A DNA stretch of 62,616 bases from Bacteroidota bacterium (GTDB lineage: Bacteria > Bacteroidota > Ignavibacteria > UBA10030), in the NCBI GenBank assembly GCA_026416125.1, contig JAOAFT010000013.1, forward strand, positions 1 to 62,616, written 5' to 3'. Made by a program: the position numbers and the translations under genes. The notes beneath the pieces are model-generated. The model did not search any database. It was not told where the DNA came from and saw only the letters and a list, made by a program, of their open reading frames with translations. Below are positions 55,612 to 62,616 of the stretch, one piece after another; positions within the stretch are counted from its first letter, which is position 1; each line of letters begins with the position of its first letter.

Positions 55612-56592
55612 TTAGAGTGCACCTGCAACAACGTTGATAGCGGTTACAGTAACAATATCGTCCACACTACATCCACGTGAAAGATCGTAGAATGGTTTTT
55701 TCAATCCTTGTACAATCGGACCATACGCTTCAGCTCCACCCATCCGTTGTGCAAGTTTATAACTTATATTTCCAGCATCAAGATCCGGAAAGATAAGGAC
55801 ATTTGCATTACCGGCAACCGTACTTCCAGGAGCTTTTCGTTGTGCGACGTTAGGAACAATTGCTGCGTCAAGTTGAAGTTCGCCATCGACATTGATGTCT
55901 GGACGTTTGTGACGGACAAGTGCGGTTGCTTTTTGTACTTTTTCAACTTTCGGATGGGAAGCACTCCCCTTCGTTGAGAATGAAAGCAGAGCCACACGAG
56001 GCTCTTCACCTGTAAGTCGACGGTGATTCTCTGCTGCGGAGATTGCGATATCTGCAAGTTGCTCTGCTGTTGGATCAGGTACCACAGCACAATCGGCAAA
56101 GGTGTATACTTTGGAGGGAAATACTATCAAAAAAAAGCTCGATACTACACTTATTGAGGAAGGCATTCCTATAATTTGAATGCCAGCGCGAAGAACATCA
56201 CCAGTCGTAGAGAGTGAGCCTGCTACACTGCCGTCTGCAAGTCCTTCACGAATCATCATTGCGCTGAAGAATAGAGAGTTCATCATTGTTCTCTGAGCAT
56301 CTTCGAGCGTTACGCCTTTTGCTTTACGAAGTTCGTAGTATGTATGCGTGAATTTGTTTAAATGCTCAGATGTTGTAGGATCAACGAGCAAAATTCCATC
56401 TAATGAAAGCCGTAAAGCTGCGGCTTTTTCCTTCACTTTCTCAATTGGTCCTACCAGTGTGATACGAGCAATGTCGTTGTCTGTAACAATTCGGGCAGCT
56501 TGAATTGCTCGTTCATCTAGTGCATCAGGGTAAAGAATATGTTTTCTTAGTTGTTTGGCTTTTTGCTTAATGGTATCGATGAGAGTGTTCAT
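55612..56592 (-). CDS. pta: Phosphate acetyltransferase
   Basis: Pta interconverts acetyl-CoA and acetyl phosphate. The 326-residue single-domain form (PTA_PTB) is visible from [39 protein letters not shown] and [38 protein letters not shown] and [15 protein letters not shown] follow. It lacks the N-terminal DRTGG/AAA extension of the long enterobacterial form. No acetate kinase gene lies adjacent, so its usual partner must be elsewhere. CAGG lies about six bases before the ATG. Confidence 0.93.
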   Translation of the reverse strand: MNTLIDTIKQKAKQLRKHILYPDALDERAIQAARIVTDNDIARITLVGPIEKVKEKAAALRLSLDGILLVDPTTSEHLNKFTHTYYELRKAKGVTLEDAQRTMMNSLFFSAMMIREGLADGSVAGSLSTTGDVLRAGIQIIGMPSSISVVSSFFLIVFPSKVYTFADCAVVPDPTAEQLADIAISAAENHRRLTGEEPRVALLSFSTKGSASHPKVEKVQKATALVRHKRPDINVDGELQLDAAIVPNVAQRKAPGSTVAGNANVLIFPDLDAGNISYKLAQRMGGAEAYGPIVQGLKKPFYDLSRGCSVDDIVTVTAINVVAGAL

Positions 56593-56776
56593 AAAGCACC
56601 TGTTTTCTTTAGAGGTTCAACATGTGTTTGATGCAATATACAATTACACTATAGGAGAGGCAATGAAAAATCGTGAAAAAGAACATTTCTGACGATTTGT
56701 CAAAACTTTTAGTGAGTAAGTTAAAAAATCTTTAATTTTCCTAAAAATTAAATATGTTTAATAAATATACTTTAAT

Positions 56777-56805
56777 TTGAGAAACTGTCAGAGTTTCATT
56801 ATACT
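56777..56805 (+). promoter_or_regulatory. Near-consensus promoter of miaB
   Basis: TTGAGA at 56777-56782, a 17-base spacer and TATACT at 56800-56805 match the classical consensus at 10 of 12 positions. The predicted start at about 56811-56812 is only four or five bases before the ATG at 56816, so the transcript would be almost leaderless. Confidence 0.72.
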
Positions 56806-56815
56806 ATAAGTGGGT

Positions 56816-58168
56816 ATGAAGAGACAGAAAGTTTACATTGAAACATACGGTTGCCAAATGAATGTAGCGGATACCGAGATTGTACTGCGCATTCTCACCC
56901 AATCAGGGTATACCCACGTTACTTGTATCGATGAGGCCGATATTGTACTCATCAATACTTGCGCTGTTCGTGAGAATGCGGAACAGCGAGTTGTAGGTCG
57001 CATTGCAACGTTCCATCGATTAAAGAGGGTCCGTCCGATTGTTATTGGTGTGTTGGGATGCATTGCTGAGCACCAACGAGAGAAAATGTGGGAGATAGAT
57101 GATGGGATAGACTTTATTGTTGGGCCAGACGAGTACAGAAAGCTTCCGTCATTAATTGAGGCAGCTCAGCGTGGGGAACGTGGTATTGCAGTTCAACTTT
57201 CACGTGTAGAAACGTATGAAGACATTGAACCGCTCCGGACAGAAGGAATTTCTGCGTGGATTGCAATTATGCGTGGATGTGATAAGTTTTGTTCCTATTG
57301 TGTTGTTCCCTATACCCGGGGGCGGGAAAGAAGTCGTTCACTAAATGGAATTATTAAAGAAGTTGAAAATCTTGTTGCTCGTGGGTTTAAGGAGGTGACA
57401 CTCCTTGGACAAAATGTCAACGCTTACAGAGATGGTGCGTACGATTTTGCAGATTTACTTCGTGAGGTTGCTCAAGTTGATCGTTCACTTCGAGTACGGT
57501 TTACCACCTCGCATCCCTTTGATATGTCAGAAAAATTGATAGATACAATTGCCGAATATCCGAATATTTGCAATTTTATTCATCTCCCTGTCCAATCAGG
57601 CTCAAATCGTATTCTCGAATTGATGAATAGAACATACACAGTTGAACACTATCGACACCTTGTACACAAAATAAGAGAGCGTATTCCTTCTGTTGCACTT
57701 TCAACAGATATCATCGCGGGCTTTCCAACAGAGTCACAGGAAGATCATTTGATGACCCTTGCTCTTCTTGAGGAAATTCAATTTGACGGTGCGTTCATGT
57801 TTCGATATTCTCCGCGGGAGCACACGAAAGCGTGGTCTATGTTTGATGATGTACCAGACCATGTTAAAATAGAACGATTGAATGAGATCATAGAACTCCA
57901 ACGATCAATCACTCTTAGGAAGAATGAAGCACTTGTAGGTACAGTAGTAGAGGTATTAGTTGAGGGTCCGAGTAAAAAATCACCAACGGATTATTGTGGA
58001 CGTACTGAGACGAATAAAATGGTGGTGTTCCCTTATACAGGGCAAGCCATTGGTGACTACTGCTCGATCGCTATACGAAGTGCAAACGCTGCAACGCTTT
58101 TTGGTGTTGATGAGAAACAGGTACAACCATCTTCGTGCATTGCACAAGAAAGGAGTATGGTTCTATGA
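56816..58168 (+). CDS. miaB: tRNA-2-methylthio-N6-dimethylallyladenosine synthase MiaB
   Basis: MiaB is a radical-SAM enzyme that adds the methylthio group to i6A37 of tRNAs. It has the N-terminal UPF0004 domain with cluster cysteines (YIETYGCQMN, TCAVRENAEQR, LGCIAE). The radical-SAM motif RGCDKFCSYC is at about 154-163, and a C-terminal TRAM domain starts at about 375. Length of about 450 residues is normal. I use the ATG at 56816; a GTG two codons upstream is also possible. Its stop overlaps the next gene (ATGA). The gene opens a + strand run including a SPOR protein, a sigma-54 activator and lptE. Confidence 0.96.
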   Translation: MKRQKVYIETYGCQMNVADTEIVLRILTQSGYTHVTCIDEADIVLINTCAVRENAEQRVVGRIATFHRLKRVRPIVIGVLGCIAEHQREKMWEIDDGIDFIVGPDEYRKLPSLIEAAQRGERGIAVQLSRVETYEDIEPLRTEGISAWIAIMRGCDKFCSYCVVPYTRGRERSRSLNGIIKEVENLVARGFKEVTLLGQNVNAYRDGAYDFADLLREVAQVDRSLRVRFTTSHPFDMSEKLIDTIAEYPNICNFIHLPVQSGSNRILELMNRTYTVEHYRHLVHKIRERIPSVALSTDIIAGFPTESQEDHLMTLALLEEIQFDGAFMFRYSPREHTKAWSMFDDVPDHVKIERLNEIIELQRSITLRKNEALVGTVVEVLVEGPSKKSPTDYCGRTETNKMVVFPYTGQAIGDYCSIAIRSANAATLFGVDEKQVQPSSCIAQERSMVL

Positions 58169-58923
58169 CACCTGGAGGAAAGAAGCTAGTGTTCGCTTTA
58201 AGTTTTATTGTGTTCAATGTTGGTGCACAGTCAATAGATGGGCCAGATATCCGACGACGACTTGAAATGATTGAACGGGGGCAAGCTGAAGTTGTACGTG
58301 CAGAATTGCCATCATTGCTTGCACAGTACCAAAATAACCCAGGCATACTGTATCTCCAAGCTGTTCTTACGCCAGATGGAGCTGAAGCAGCTAAAATTTA
58401 TCAGACAATCGTTGACAATTTTCCACGAAGTGAATGGGCTGATGATGCTCTCTACAGATTGTATCAGTATTACTACTCGATAGGCTTATATAAAACAGCG
58501 GACCAAAAACTACAGCAACTCAAACAGGAGTATCCATTTTCTGCATATGCAACAGATCAACCCTCAATTGCTGACAATCATCTTGTGCTATCTCGCGAGA
58601 AGAATCAATCACTCGATAAACAAAGTTCGAATGTTGTTCGACGAGAGCGTGATTCATCGCAGGAGCTAAAAATTTCACCATCCAGGTACCCAGCTGGGTT
58701 TACAGTGCAAGTTGGTGCTTTTTCAACCTTACAGAATGCCGAAGAATTAAAATCGCGGTTCGAACAGGAAGGGTACTCTTGCTATATTTTTTCACTGCTG
58801 ACGAATGGTCGAAAACTCCATAAAGTATGGATTGGAGAATATAAAACGTATACGGAAGCTCGGGAGGTTGTTCGTGAAATCAAAGAGAAGTATGGACTCA
58901 ATGCAATTGTAGTGTCACGATAA
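58165..58923 (+). CDS. Exported TPR-like / SPOR-domain protein
   Basis: This protein of about 252 residues starts with an ATGA overlap on miaB. The signal peptide is [20 protein letters not shown], and a region with two TPR-like helical repeats follows (about 20-120). The repeats include [20 protein letters not shown], resembling YbgF-type TPRs. A linker comes next, then a C-terminal SPOR domain (about 175-250, [17 protein letters not shown]). It should bind peptidoglycan in the periplasm. The open frame extends ten codons upstream within miaB, but the signal peptide fixes the start. Its stop overlaps the sigma-54 activator start by one base. Confidence 0.85.
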   Translation: MTPGGKKLVFALSFIVFNVGAQSIDGPDIRRRLEMIERGQAEVVRAELPSLLAQYQNNPGILYLQAVLTPDGAEAAKIYQTIVDNFPRSEWADDALYRLYQYYYSIGLYKTADQKLQQLKQEYPFSAYATDQPSIADNHLVLSREKNQSLDKQSSNVVRRERDSSQELKISPSRYPAGFTVQVGAFSTLQNAEELKSRFEQEGYSCYIFSLLTNGRKLHKVWIGEYKTYTEAREVVREIKEKYGLNAIVVSR

Positions 58924-60032
58924 TGGATCGCTTTGAATTTCAAACGAAGTACGGAATTATCGGTCGATCGCCAGAACTGTTGGAAATCGTTGATATTATT
59001 CAACAAGTAGCTCCAACAGAAATGACAGTTTTGATTACTGGTGAGAGTGGTACGGGCAAAGAAGTAATTGCAAAGGCAATTCACGGAGCGAGTATGCGGT
59101 CACAGAAACCGTTGATCCCCGTTAATTGCGGTGCAATACCAGAAGGATTAATCGAGAGTGAACTCTTTGGTCATGAAAAAGGTGCATTTACTAGTGCGGT
59201 CGACACAAGAAAAGGTTATTTCGAGATTGCCGATGGTGGCACAATTTTTCTCGATGAAATTGGAGATATGCCGCTTGGAACGCAAGTAAAGTTATTGCGG
59301 GTACTGGAAACAGGAGAATTTATGCGCGTTGGGTCTTCCGTACCACGAAAAACAGATGTCCGAGTAATTGCCGCTACAAATAAGATACTTGAGTATGAAG
59401 TACAACAAAAACGATTTCGAGCTGATCTCTACTTCAGACTTCGATCAGTTAATATTCATTTACCTCCGCTCCGAAACCGACGAGAAGATATTCCTCTTCT
59501 CGTTGAACACTTTATCAAAGAGGTAACTGAGAAAAATAATATTGTGTTTGAAGGATTTACAGATGATGCAACCGCATTGCTCTTGGAGTACGATTGGCCT
59601 GGGAACGTGCGTGAATTAAAAAATGTAATTGAAAGTATGATCGTACTTGAAGGAGGGAAACTACTTACTGCACACGATGTGCAAAAATACTTACACAAAC
59701 AGGTTTCCCCCCAAGAGCGAAATCTTCCTGTCTATACCAATAAGACGGTAGAGCAGGCAGAGCGAGAATTAATTTACCGAGCACTTATCGACTTGAAAAC
59801 GAATATCATTGAACTGCGTGAAATGCTTGAAGAAAAGTTGTCACATATTAACGGTCGGAATTCGCCACTTGTGATTCATCAAGACGAAGAAATTCTTTCT
59901 CTCGATGAGATGGAGCGTCGACTCATTCAAACGGCTCTTCAGCGACACAATGGAAATCGCCGATTGGCAGCGCGTGATTTAAATATCAGTGAACGTACGT
60001 TGTACAGAAAAATTAAAGAGTATGGTTTGTAG
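58923..60032 (+). CDS. PspF-like sigma-54-dependent transcription activator without sensor domain
   Basis: This 369-residue protein begins directly with the AAA+ domain (about 12-250) and ends with a Fis-type helix-turn-helix (about 340-368, [18 protein letters not shown]). Walker A is GESGTGKE (about 40-47) and Walker B is GGTIFLDE (about 105-112). The sigma-54 contact loop reads GAFTSA (about 87-92) in place of the canonical GAFTGA. No receiver, GAF or PAS domain is present, so activity must be controlled by a partner or by level. Location between a SPOR gene and lptE suggests control of envelope genes. Confidence 0.92.
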   Translation: MDRFEFQTKYGIIGRSPELLEIVDIIQQVAPTEMTVLITGESGTGKEVIAKAIHGASMRSQKPLIPVNCGAIPEGLIESELFGHEKGAFTSAVDTRKGYFEIADGGTIFLDEIGDMPLGTQVKLLRVLETGEFMRVGSSVPRKTDVRVIAATNKILEYEVQQKRFRADLYFRLRSVNIHLPPLRNRREDIPLLVEHFIKEVTEKNNIVFEGFTDDATALLLEYDWPGNVRELKNVIESMIVLEGGKLLTAHDVQKYLHKQVSPQERNLPVYTNKTVEQAERELIYRALIDLKTNIIELREMLEEKLSHINGRNSPLVIHQDEEILSLDEMERRLIQTALQRHNGNRRLAARDLNISERTLYRKIKEYGL

Positions 60033-60056
60033 ACTAGTTAAGGGGATTGTACTCCA

Positions 60057-60554
60057 ATGAAAGTAGTGTGGTTATTGAAGATCGTACTACTTTTCAGCGT
60101 GAGCGGGTGCACGTACTCGTTCAAAGGTGGTTCTGTCCCACCCCACTTGAGAACGATAGCTATTCCAATTGTTGAAGATCAAACTGGATCTGGAAATCCA
60201 ATTCTCCGTGAATCAATGACCAAACAATTAACAACTGCTTTTCTTAATGATAATACATTGCAAGTAACAGACAGAAACACGGCAGATGCAATCCTTGAAG
60301 CAGTAATTCTTGATATGAAGGATGCTCCAGCAGTTCTTGAAGGGGTGGAAAAAGTGACACAACGTCGGGTAACATTAAGCGTCCGTGCAACGTTGTACGA
60401 TCAGCTTTTACGAAGGAAGTTGTGGGAAAAAAGTTTTTCGGGTTGGGGGTACTACCCTTCGGGAAGTTCGTTGACCCAGCAGAACGAAGGCATTACCGAA
60501 GCAATTCGAAAAATTTCTGAAGACATCTTAAATGAAACAGTAGCAGGATGGTGA
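60057..60554 (+). CDS. lptE: LPS-assembly lipoprotein LptE-like
   Basis: This 165-residue lipoprotein has a signal ending at the lipobox SVSGC (Cys18) followed by TYSFKGGSVPPHLRTIAIPI, the usual LptE opening in Bacteroidota. The core then reads LRESMTKQLTTAF and ADAILEAVI. LptE plugs the LptD barrel that inserts lipopolysaccharide in the outer membrane. It lies 24 bases after the sigma-54 activator and three bases before the glycosyltransferase gene. Sequence conservation in this family is low, so the assignment rests on the opening motif, size and context. Confidence 0.8.
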   Translation: MKVVWLLKIVLLFSVSGCTYSFKGGSVPPHLRTIAIPIVEDQTGSGNPILRESMTKQLTTAFLNDNTLQVTDRNTADAILEAVILDMKDAPAVLEGVEKVTQRRVTLSVRATLYDQLLRRKLWEKSFSGWGYYPSGSSLTQQNEGITEAIRKISEDILNETVAGW

Positions 60555-60557
60555 CGT

Positions 60558-62075
60558 ATGAACCTTGGATATATTTTCTTACGACAACAAATAATCGTGA
60601 ATTCTACATTCACAGACTTCGTGTTGTACGCATACTTTATTTCGTTGCTAATTCTCTTTGCATTTGGAGCTCATGGATTTGTAATGGTCTACCATTACCT
60701 CAAGCAACGAGGTCATAGGTACGTACCACCACCATTAACAGAAACGCCAGTTGTAACAGTGCAACTTCCTGTTTACAATGAACTCTACGTTGTGAATCGT
60801 TTAATCGATGCTGTTTGTGCGCTTGATTATCCGAAGGATAAACTAGAAATACAAGTACTCGATGATTCAACCGACGAAACAGTAGATGTGTGTGCGAAAG
60901 CAGTTGCACATTACCAAGCACTTGGGTATGATATTAAGCATATTCATCGAACAGACCGAAGTGGCTTTAAAGCTGGTGCGTTGAAACATGGACTAGAACT
61001 TGCACGCGGTGAGTTCATTGCGATTTTTGACGCCGACTTTGTACCAAATCGTGATTTCTTAAAGAAAACAATTCCCTTTTTCTACACTGATCCTACTATT
61101 GCAGTTGTCCAAACACGTTGGGAACATTTGAACGAAGAGTACTCCCTGTTAACGAAAGCGCAAGCCTTTGCATTAAATGGGCACTTCGTTGTTGAACAAG
61201 ATGTACGGTGTAAAGCAGGATACTTTATTAACTTCAATGGAACAGGAGGTGTATGGCGTAAAACAGCTATCTACGATGCAGGAAACTGGCAATCTGATAC
61301 ATTAACAGAAGACCTTGATTTAAGTTACCGGGCACAATTGAAAGGGTGGAAATTTATTTATCTTGCTGATGTTACCTCACCGGCAGAATTACCTGCAGAA
61401 GTCAATGCATTGAAATCACAACAGTTCCGTTGGACAAAGGGCGCAATTGAAACAGCACGTAAAATTTTACCAGAAGTGTGGAAGGCAAAAATTCCTCTCA
61501 GGGTAAAAATTCACTCTACATTTCATTTAACGAACAATATTGTATTTCCATTCATAGTACTTGCTGGTATACTCAATGTTCCGCTCATCTTTATCAAACA
61601 CCATGGTGGTCATGAAACTTATTTTGCCCTCATGTCTGTATTTGTGCTTGCATTTATTGGATCATTTTTGTTCTACTTGGTTTCACAGAAGGCAGTGTAT
61701 CCAGACTGGAAACGTCGAATACTGCTATTTCCACTCTTTATGGCTGGTAGTATGGGATTTGCTGTGAATAATACCCGAGCAGTGTTGGAAGCATTGTTCA
61801 AACGTCGGAGTGAGTTTGTTCGAACTCCGAAGTACGCAATTCAAAAAAAGAACGATTCGTGGCAAGTGAAGAAGTATGCAACGAAAAAGAAAATTGATTG
61901 GGTTGTTATTACAGAGATTGTGCTTGCACTCTATTGCTTTTTCGGTGTGATTTCATCATTATATTACATGGAAATAGCTGCATTACCATTCCAGTTACTT
62001 TATCTAGTAGGATTTGGTGGTGTAGCATGGTTATCAATTCGTCATGCACTTGAGGCACGAAAAGTACGACAGTAA
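60558..62075 (+). CDS. Processive-type family 2 glycosyltransferase (CesA/CslA-like)
   Basis: This 505-residue membrane enzyme has an N-terminal helix (about 20-42). The GT-A domain carries the D, DxD, TED and QxxRW motifs (LDDSTDETVD, FDADF, TEDLDLS, QQFRWTKGA) and about four C-terminal helices follow (about 315-385 and 450-495). This set defines processive or single-addition beta-glycosyltransferases such as cellulose, mannan or glucosylceramide synthases. No PilZ domain or cellulose operon partner is seen, so the product is unknown. The gene follows lptE by three bases and precedes a TPR gene by two, so it is embedded in the same transcript. Confidence 0.9.
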   Translation: MNLGYIFLRQQIIVNSTFTDFVLYAYFISLLILFAFGAHGFVMVYHYLKQRGHRYVPPPLTETPVVTVQLPVYNELYVVNRLIDAVCALDYPKDKLEIQVLDDSTDETVDVCAKAVAHYQALGYDIKHIHRTDRSGFKAGALKHGLELARGEFIAIFDADFVPNRDFLKKTIPFFYTDPTIAVVQTRWEHLNEEYSLLTKAQAFALNGHFVVEQDVRCKAGYFINFNGTGGVWRKTAIYDAGNWQSDTLTEDLDLSYRAQLKGWKFIYLADVTSPAELPAEVNALKSQQFRWTKGAIETARKILPEVWKAKIPLRVKIHSTFHLTNNIVFPFIVLAGILNVPLIFIKHHGGHETYFALMSVFVLAFIGSFLFYLVSQKAVYPDWKRRILLFPLFMAGSMGFAVNNTRAVLEALFKRRSEFVRTPKYAIQKKNDSWQVKKYATKKKIDWVVITEIVLALYCFFGVISSLYYMEIAALPFQLLYLVGFGGVAWLSIRHALEARKVRQ

Positions 62076-62077
62076 CC

Positions 62078-62616
62078 ATGAGCAACCTCATTCAAGAACG
62101 AATAACAATACTCGAAAACAAAGTCAAAGATACAGCATCGTCGCCACTCTTTGCGCAACTTGCTGCGTACTACCTTGAAGTTGGACGGGCACACGATGCG
62201 CTCCGTGTGTGTGATGCTGGACTAGCGCATCATCCATTTTATACGACAGGCCACTTAATTAAAGGGAAAGCACTTCTCGCACTTGCTATGAAGAGTGAAG
62301 CGGCACGCGAATTTGAATTTGTTGCTGATTTTTTTCCGGAAAACCCAGAAATTACAAGGCTACTTACTTCGTTACGCACTAGTGCCGAGATTTCTGACCA
62401 AACACCAAGAGAGCTTCTTGCACAACAAGAACAAGTTGTTGAAGCACCTATCACAGGAAAGGATATTCCATCGGAGTGGGCGGGGATGCTTCAGGACAAG
62501 CAGCCTCAATCCACCCAACAGACGTTTGCCCAAGTCCCTTCTTTTGACTATGGAGAAATACCCCATGCTGATACAGTAAGTATTGATACCACCCAACCAG
62601 GCGTGAGGAGAGAGCC
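62078..62616 (+). CDS. TPR-containing protein, cut by the window end
   Basis: An ATG at 62078, two bases after the preceding stop, opens a frame that runs without a stop to the end of the window (179 complete codons). Residues about 17-90 form two TPR-like helical repeats (SSPLFAQLAAYYLEVGRAHD, HPFYTTGHLIKGKALLAL). The later part is Gln/Pro-rich. No signal peptide is visible, so it appears cytoplasmic. The C terminus and any further domains are outside the window. Context resembles a miaB/sigma-54/lptE/TPR order I recall from Bacteroidota. Confidence 0.8.
   Translation, partial: MSNLIQERITILENKVKDTASSPLFAQLAAYYLEVGRAHDALRVCDAGLAHHPFYTTGHLIKGKALLALAMKSEAAREFEFVADFFPENPEITRLLTSLRTSAEISDQTPRELLAQQEQVVEAPITGKDIPSEWAGMLQDKQPQSTQQTFAQVPSFDYGEIPHADTVSIDTTQPGVRRE

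Noticed and set aside
1-62616. tRNA or rRNA genes, CRISPR arrays, insertion sequences, phage genes
   Set aside because: All gaps between genes were read and are too short or without the needed structure; no transposase, integrase or regular spaced repeats were found.

Overview
The window is a contiguous, gene-dense piece of chromosome from a bacterium of the Bacteroidota/Chlorobiota (FCB) group. The evidence is a short 284-residue RpoD of the Bacteroidota type, a TonB-dependent receptor with an N-terminal carboxypeptidase-like regulatory domain, several SPOR-domain envelope proteins, an LptE of the Bacteroidota kind, and many start codons without a clear Shine-Dalgarno sequence. Three of the best promoter candidates nevertheless look like the classical TTGACA/TATAAT type, not the TTTG/TAnnTTTG type of Bacteroidetes proper. 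An early-branching relative (Chlorobiota, Ignavibacteria, Kapabacteria) is therefore plausible, but this is inference. No tRNA, rRNA, CRISPR array or insertion sequence was seen.

Region 1 (about 0.4-9 kb, + strand) holds housekeeping and envelope genes: a GAF-GAF-GGDEF protein with a broken GGDEF signature, a 64-residue Cys-motif protein, phosphopentomutase (deoB), RpoD with a strong terminator, an NlpC/P60 lipoprotein, the def-fmt pair, deoC, and two overlapping SPOR lipoproteins. Region 2 (9.1-17 kb) has a B12-dependent ribonucleotide reductase behind a near-consensus promoter and, convergent to it, a seven-PAS hybrid histidine kinase. Region 3 (17.2-24.1 kb, + strand) is a tight gene train: exported beta-propeller/caspase protein, DUF4384 protein, CHASE2-class III nucleotide cyclase, then the squalene-pathway pair hpnC-hpnD. 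Region 4 (24.1-27.7 kb, - strand) is ksgA, a PAP2-type membrane phosphatase, an unknown 88-residue protein, aroQ, a HAD hydrolase and acpS, mostly overlapping.

Region 5 (27.8-45.2 kb) is a surface-polysaccharide locus of about 17 kb. A + strand run of seven genes (glycosyltransferases, methyltransferases, a PMT-like membrane transferase, a GT9 enzyme) meets a - strand run of seven genes (glycosyltransferases, a zinc-ribbon methyltransferase, a Wzx-type flippase, a YfhO-like membrane protein) at 36.16 kb. The part around 39.3-42.7 kb is clearly more AT-rich, as is usual for exchanged surface-glycan genes.

Region 6 (45.3-56.6 kb) contains metF with a palindrome over its promoter, a PAP2 phosphatase and the TonB receptor, an LD-carboxypeptidase, a second hybrid kinase with a periplasmic SBP3 sensor, a decayed PaaI-type thioesterase remnant, a DUF1624-like membrane acyltransferase and phosphate acetyltransferase. 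Region 7 (56.8 kb to the end, + strand) is miaB, a SPOR protein, a PspF-like sigma-54 activator, lptE, a processive-type GT2 enzyme and a TPR protein cut by the window edge.

Taken together the window is rich in envelope biology: peptidoglycan handling, SPOR proteins, LPS assembly, hopanoid/squalene precursors and polysaccharide export. It also carries much signalling: two hybrid kinases, a degenerate GGDEF protein, a cyclase, a caspase and a sigma-54 activator. The two points most worth following up are the caspase-DUF4384-CHASE2 cyclase-hpnCD gene train and the strong over-representation of the palindrome GTAC, with its longer form AAGTACTT, across the window.
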